Origin: Cephalotus follicularis
Lineage: Eukaryota; Streptophyta; Magnoliopsida; Oxalidales; Cephalotaceae
DNA: 64,000 bases
Assembly (NCBI GenBank): GCA_001972305.1
Contig: BDDD01000983.1
Span: 193,577 to 257,576, forward strand
Reading direction: 5' to 3'
Made by a program: the position numbers and the translations under genes. Below the pieces are notes generated by a model. It saw only the letters and a list, made by a program, of their open reading frames with translations. It did not search any database and was not told the DNA's origin. Positions 59,897 through 64,000 of the stretch are shown in pieces. Each line of letters opens with the position of its first letter. The stretch's first letter is position 1.

Positions 59897-59901
59897 CATA
59901 C

Positions 59902-60033
59902 ATCCAAGTTCTATTCCATGGGCCTTTATTATTTTATGAATGTATGCAATACATAATAAAGTAATGATGTCATGAATGATATTTTATTATATTAAACTGA
60001 ATAAGGTTTTTTACATCCCATGCAATATTCAAA
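59902..60033. other. Target flank of copia D (old LTR remnant)
   Basis: AT-rich sequence continuing, across D, the piece ending at 36684. No reading frame or clear repeat. Confidence 0.5.
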
Positions 60034-60204
60034 TGTAACGCCCGGTATTTTTCCTGAATGTAATATTTCGATTTTTGATGTAATCTCAAACTTGAATTAA
60101 TGAGAATGTTGAGATTTTGAACTCAAAAGATGCTTACAAACCCTAGTTATGGTTTTGGAAATGGAATGTGTGTGTGTGTCAAAAGCTTGAAACGACGCTG
60201 TTTT

Positions 60205-60370
60205 GGGACAAAGACATCGACGTCTTTGGAAAGACGTCGACGCCTTTGGGAACCGAGGTACACGTGAATTCATGGGCATGCACGTCGACATTGACAGAAG
60301 GCATCAACACCTTCTTACGAAAATGGGAAAGACATCGACGTCTAAGGAAAGACGTCGATGCCTTTGTAAA
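60205..60370. repeat. RYCGAC tract 1, LTR at 60034
   Basis: Units AAAGACATCGACGTCTTT (60210-60227, near-perfect palindrome), AAAGACGTCGACGCCTTTG, CACGTCGACATT, GGCATCAACACC, AAAGACATCGACGTCTAA and AAAGACGTCGATGCCTTTG, about 170-340 bp from the LTR start. Confidence 0.88.
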
Positions 60371-61109
60371 GAATGTCTATCATGTTTTTCACTGACAGAG
60401 TAACATGCAGTGGGGGATCTTTGGGGGCTTTACAGATGCTTTAACATATGCATTGCAATGTGTTGGTCATGCTGGCGTGTTACCAGGAATGCCCAAAACA
60501 TGCCCCTCACATGGAACATGCAAGGAACATACCATCCTCACATGCAACCTGCAAAAGAAAGAAGGTTAAAGAAAACAAAAGAAAATGCAGAAATCTGGAA
60601 AGTGGGAGAGAACACGAGTGTGCCCATTAAATGTAAGGAGAGGGGTGTTAAGGGGGAGCCATCTGCATAAGAACAACCCTCCCCACTTCTCTTTCTCGTT
60701 TTAAAACACCAAAAGGAAAGAAAATAAAGGAAACGGTGAGTGTGAGAGCCACCATTGTTGAGTTTGCTTGGAGCTAGAGATTGGAGCTCGTGGGTAGCAG
60801 TTGCTGAGGGAACCTTGGAGCTGCTGGTGGCCAGAACTTGGGAACTCAAAGGGGTGGAATTTCCAGTTCCTAACTTGGAATAATAAGGTAGGGGAAAGTG
60901 ATAAATTTATACATGAATTTTGGGTTTTAAGTTAATGAATAGCATGATGAATTGCATGTTAGTGGTTGAATTGTAATTCTGGACTTGTTGTGGTGTTACT
61001 GTGATACACTGAGTTAATCATGCATGTACTATTACATGAATATGTGAGTTTGTTGTGTAAAGGATGGATTTGATAATGGCTTGGTGTGTTAAAACTGTGG
61101 AAAAAGACG

Positions 61110-61560
61110 TTCTGGGTTATAAAGACATCGGTGTCTATGTAAAGACGCCGATGCCTTCGTGTGAAAACGTGAAAGACATCGATGTCTTTTGATAGACATC
61201 GACGCCTTTTCTGGGAAATCGTAGAACTGTAATGTTCATCTCAGATGGCCATTTAGCCACTTGGAATCACCTGTTCGGTTTCGAATTGATGTTCTGGTTA
61301 TATTCTCTGTTAACCGGTAGCATGCCTTACACGTTTAGAGAGTGATATTCGTTACATGAAGGATTAAAAAGGCCGGATTCTACCCTTTAGAATCAAGACT
61401 CGTGAACTGATACTCTCTGGTATGATAAAGACATCGACGTCTTTGTAAAGACATCGACGTCTTGGGTCCAAAAACGCCTGGGAATAATTGTACATGGGAT
61501 TGACGCCTTAGTATAAAGACGTCGACGCCTTAAGGAATGACATCGACGCCTTTTCCCCTG
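61110..61560. repeat. RYCGAC tract 2, LTR at 60034
   Basis: About ten units, for example AAAGACGCCGATGCC, AAAGACATCGATGTCTTT, AGACATCGACGCCTTT, two adjacent AAAGACATCGACGTCTT, GATTGACGCCTT, AAAGACGTCGACGCCTTA and GACATCGACGCCTTT, in two clusters (61110-61210 and 61425-61555). Confidence 0.85.
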
Positions 61561-62030
61561 ATCAGTAGAATTTTACTCGAATGGGACCCGCTAGACCCGA
61601 AACGACTCTAGGAACCAACCTAGACGCATTCTGAGCATATGTTTCATTTTAACTGTGATTTGCATTATGGTTGCTTCCTAAAAGTGTTAACCATTTTGAA
61701 AAGCTTGCATGATTATTATGATCATTTGTGTACGAAAATGTATTTTGTCAACATACGAATTTATATATTTTCGAAATGATTGGGGAAGTATTTCCAACGA
61801 CGGAGAAATGTTTTAAAGGGTTGATTATGAAACCAAATGTATTGTGTGAAAATGTATAGTTTATGAATGTATATATTTTCGAAATGATTGGGGAAGTATT
61901 TCCGAAGAAGTGTATTGTTTTAAGTTTTATAACTTATTACAACTTGTGAACGGAATAATATATTTTAAACAAATATATTTGATCAAGTAATTATATGTAA
62001 TTGCTTGACTTGTACTGTGAAATGCTTAAG

Positions 62031-62274
62031 TTTGTAGTGTACAATTTTACCTCTGCAGGACAACCCCAAACTCTAAGATGATTAAGACTAGGTTTACGTC
62101 CAGTCCATAACTCGAAAGGAGTAAGTGCAACGGCTTTACTTGGAACTTTGTTTAGAATATAAAGGGCTGTTTTCAATGCTTCACCCCAAAGAAACTCAGG
62201 TAAGTTCGTCCTACTAATCATACTTCTCATCATCTCCATAAGAGTGCGGTTACGCTTTTCAGCGACTCCATTTT
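62031..62274 (-). pseudogene. Copia integrase fragment
   Basis: The minus strand reads [10 protein letters not shown] with the third catalytic residue (Glu) of the DDE triad, then [52 protein letters not shown]. About 80 codons, with no stop inside. Both ends are cut by gypsy LTRs (60034-type on the left, minus LTR from 62275 on the right). It differs in sequence from copia D and E, so it is a third copia. Confidence 0.88.
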
Positions 62275-63474
62275 TGTAACACCCCCGAACGGCGGGAGTC
62301 GTTCCGGTTCATAATCTCAAATTATACAAAATAAATACATATATCAAGGCTCGCCTTTATATCCTTTTTATCAAAATTTTAACTTATCTTTTATTCAAAA
62401 TGCGTGATGGTCTAAACATAAAATTCGTCATCTAAAACATAGTCTGAAACTTTATTCATACACTGAAACTAAAACATAAGCCAAACAATTAAATATAATC
62501 CAAAATCATAAACTAATAGGCATAACATTGTTCAAAAAGGGTCCTAACATGACCATAAAAATAACTAAACATAAATGGATCCATCTCCTAAGTGATCCTC
62601 AACATAGGTGACATCTCTCTCTTCACACATTTCCCAGGTGCTGTCCCAGAATACCTGCCGCATGGAAAACAAAAAGTGGCTGAGCAAACCTCAGTACGGA
62701 TATAGAATCATAAAACATAAAACGATAATTTAAGGGATAGAAAATACCTGAACCTTTAAATATCATATACCTCATACATAAAATAATTTAACATTATTTC
62801 CAAAAGCAAAAGTAAGTAGTCATACTATCAAGTCAAAAAAAATATCTAATTTTCAAAGCGTTATTCAAATTTCAAAACATAATCCAAGTTCAAAACCAAA
62901 TCTAAATTTTAAAACAGTATCCAAAACAATATCCAATTTCTTTAACGTTACCCTAGTTAAAGATTCCAAACAACAACAGAGATTTATCCGATTCCATAAT
63001 CTCATCCCCGAGATCCAAAATGCATACACATATGTGTAATTGTAAGGAGTTCATGACACCCACATGCCAAATAGAAAGACGTGTACGACACTACATAATC
63101 AATCCCCATAATCCATATCATATCACATATTGCATATCTCATCACATATGCCATAAACTATAATGGATTCATACGCCTCTATCATACATAGCGGATCCAT
63201 AAATCCACCTCATGGGATTTATTCATAACACAGAGAGACGCCGTAGTCTAATCACACCGCTACGGAAGTGTCATGTCCCCGTGCCAGGCCTACGACATGC
63301 CTATGGTACCTCCATAGGTAGGAAATATCTCTGTATATCATTATTTTAAAAAAACATTGTTCATCCCAAAACAGTTTAAAAACATAGACATACTCTCTAA
63401 ACCTTTTCTGATCATATCATAATCTTTAATATACTTCCTAATATGAACGTCATGTTCGTTTTCAAAATCAGTAT
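62275..63474 (-). repeat. Gypsy LTR of the A/F type, minus orientation, 5' part lost
   Basis: Ends (minus) GGGGGTGTTACA at 62275. It contains the shared hairpin CTGAG-CAAAC-CTCAG on the plus strand (62680-62694), the TGCCGCATGG block, CCATACGCCTCTATC, and CTACGGAAGTGTCATGTCCCCG (63260-63285). It is interrupted at 63475 by another LTR start. Confidence 0.82.
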
Positions 63475-64000
63475 TGTAATACCCCGTTCGTTCACGTGCA
63501 TAATTTTCGGATTTTTATTTCGTTCTATTATTTTGTTGGCCTATTTTAAAATTTCAGACTAAATGATATAATAATCTTTGGGCTTTTGATAAACTATTGG
63601 AATAGGAATTATGGGAAAAAAATAAAACTAATTGTTTGATATTTTGTATAAATACTAAATCAGATTTTATTAGTATTAATATGGCAAAATTTGATATTTT
63701 GGGAAATAAACCCATTTTCTTATTTTTAAAAAAAAAACTATTATACTTGCTATTTTCCCTCTCCCTCTCTCTCTCGTTTTTCTTCTTTCCTCTGCCAGCC
63801 GATTCCTTCCCTTAATCCTCCTTAGCAATCCCGAAATTCTGCCCTAATTCCTTAAACTAATAAGATTGTGATTGCTCCTTCCATACCCAGCAGATTTTGC
63901 TCCCTATATTTTCTGTTATGTATGCCTATAGTCATTGTCATATGCTATCACTGTTTGTTGAGTTTGGGAGCCGAATTTGCAAGGATTAGAGACTGTGTTG
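63475..64000 (+). repeat. Start of a gypsy LTR running off the window
   Basis: TGTAATACCCCGTTCG start, then T/A-rich sequence, GGGCTTTTGATA, AACCCATTTTC and a CT-rich microsatellite (63755-63775), the order seen at 11870-12190 and 19224-19560 in element A, but diverged. No coding sequence. Confidence 0.75.

Larger units (their letters stand above)
36685..59901 (-). mobile_element. Copia element D (composite, 23.2 kb with nested B and C)
   Basis: The minus-strand element has a TSD CATAC at 36685-36689 and 59897-59901, LTRs TGTTGGAGTAGGGG...GGTTTCAACA (5' LTR 57448-59896, 3' LTR 36690-39124), a PBS, one gag-pol frame (43180 to about 39170) and a PPT. The leader is split by two later gypsy insertions, B (TSD ACCAT) and C (TSD GTCTC). 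Removing both leaves about 10.4 kb. The LTRs are about 93% identical over the first 370 bp by eye, so D is older than B, as nesting requires. Confidence 0.93.
60034..62030 (+). repeat. G-type gypsy LTR, 3' end lost
   Basis: Starts TGTAACGCCCGG. Two RYCGAC tracts (60205-60370 and 61110-61560). The end region (61720-61990) has two copies of TATATATTTTCGAAATGATTGGGG followed by GAAGTATTTCC, and resembles 32382-32530, which suggests the same family as the G fragments. It stops without TG...CA closure against a copia scrap at about 62030. Confidence 0.7.

Overview
Plant nuclear DNA, almost certainly an angiosperm and probably a eudicot. The window is a dense nest of LTR retrotransposons (Ty1/copia and Ty3/gypsy) lying inside one another. 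I recognise no host gene, tRNA, rRNA or CRISPR array. All coding sequence is retroelement gag or pol, and every copy is broken or partial. Coordinates and percentages are by eye.

Layout. (1) 1-4375: minus-strand SIRE-type copia element, inserted in a minus-strand gypsy LTR 'F' (4376-6975), which itself abuts copia element 'E' (plus strand). (2) Copia E survives in three pieces (6976-8474, 11377-11869, 21484-22285). It is split by an unclassified 2.9-kb insertion (8475-11376, TSD TGGTG) and by gypsy element 'A' (11870-21483, TSD ATGAT). A has long LTRs but almost no coding sequence, so it is a LARD-like non-autonomous element. A's 5' LTR holds a 941-N gap. (3) 22286-28641: decayed minus-strand gypsy 'H' with its 5' LTR, which is interrupted by a solo LTR 'L' (25798-27085, TSD GAAAT). 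(4) 28642-34301: LTR fragments of a family here called G, a 3.3-kb solo LTR 'J' (28928-32225, TSD GGATG), and a further LTR 'K'. (5) 34302-36684: an old copia LTR with an internal inversion. (6) 36685-59901: copia element 'D' with matching TSDs (CATAC) and 2.4-kb LTRs. It contains a full-length Tekay-like chromovirus 'B' (43271-53121, TSD ACCAT) and a deleted chromovirus 'C' (54455-57378, TSD GTCTC). (7) 59902-64000: a G-type LTR, a copia integrase scrap and two more gypsy LTR pieces.

How the parts relate. B carries gag, protease, RT, RNase H, integrase and a chromodomain-like tail in one reading frame interrupted by four stop codons. A keeps the same PBS, leader palindrome and PPT block as B but no pol, so A was probably mobilised in trans by B-like relatives. 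Nesting gives an age order: D is older than B and C; E is older than A and the 2.9-kb insertion.

Most interesting signal. LTRs of at least seven otherwise different families, copia and gypsy, carry dense tracts of a short word with the core RYCGAC (mostly GTCGAC, GCCGAC, ATCGAC, or CpG-decayed forms such as GTCAAC and GTTGAC), spaced about 20-45 bp. The flanking bases differ by family and only the core is shared. RYCGAC is the core of DRE/CRT-type sites bound by plant DREB/CBF factors, so these may be convergent regulatory arrays. A second cross-family signal is a small hairpin in the 3' third of the gypsy LTRs whose stem changes with compensation.
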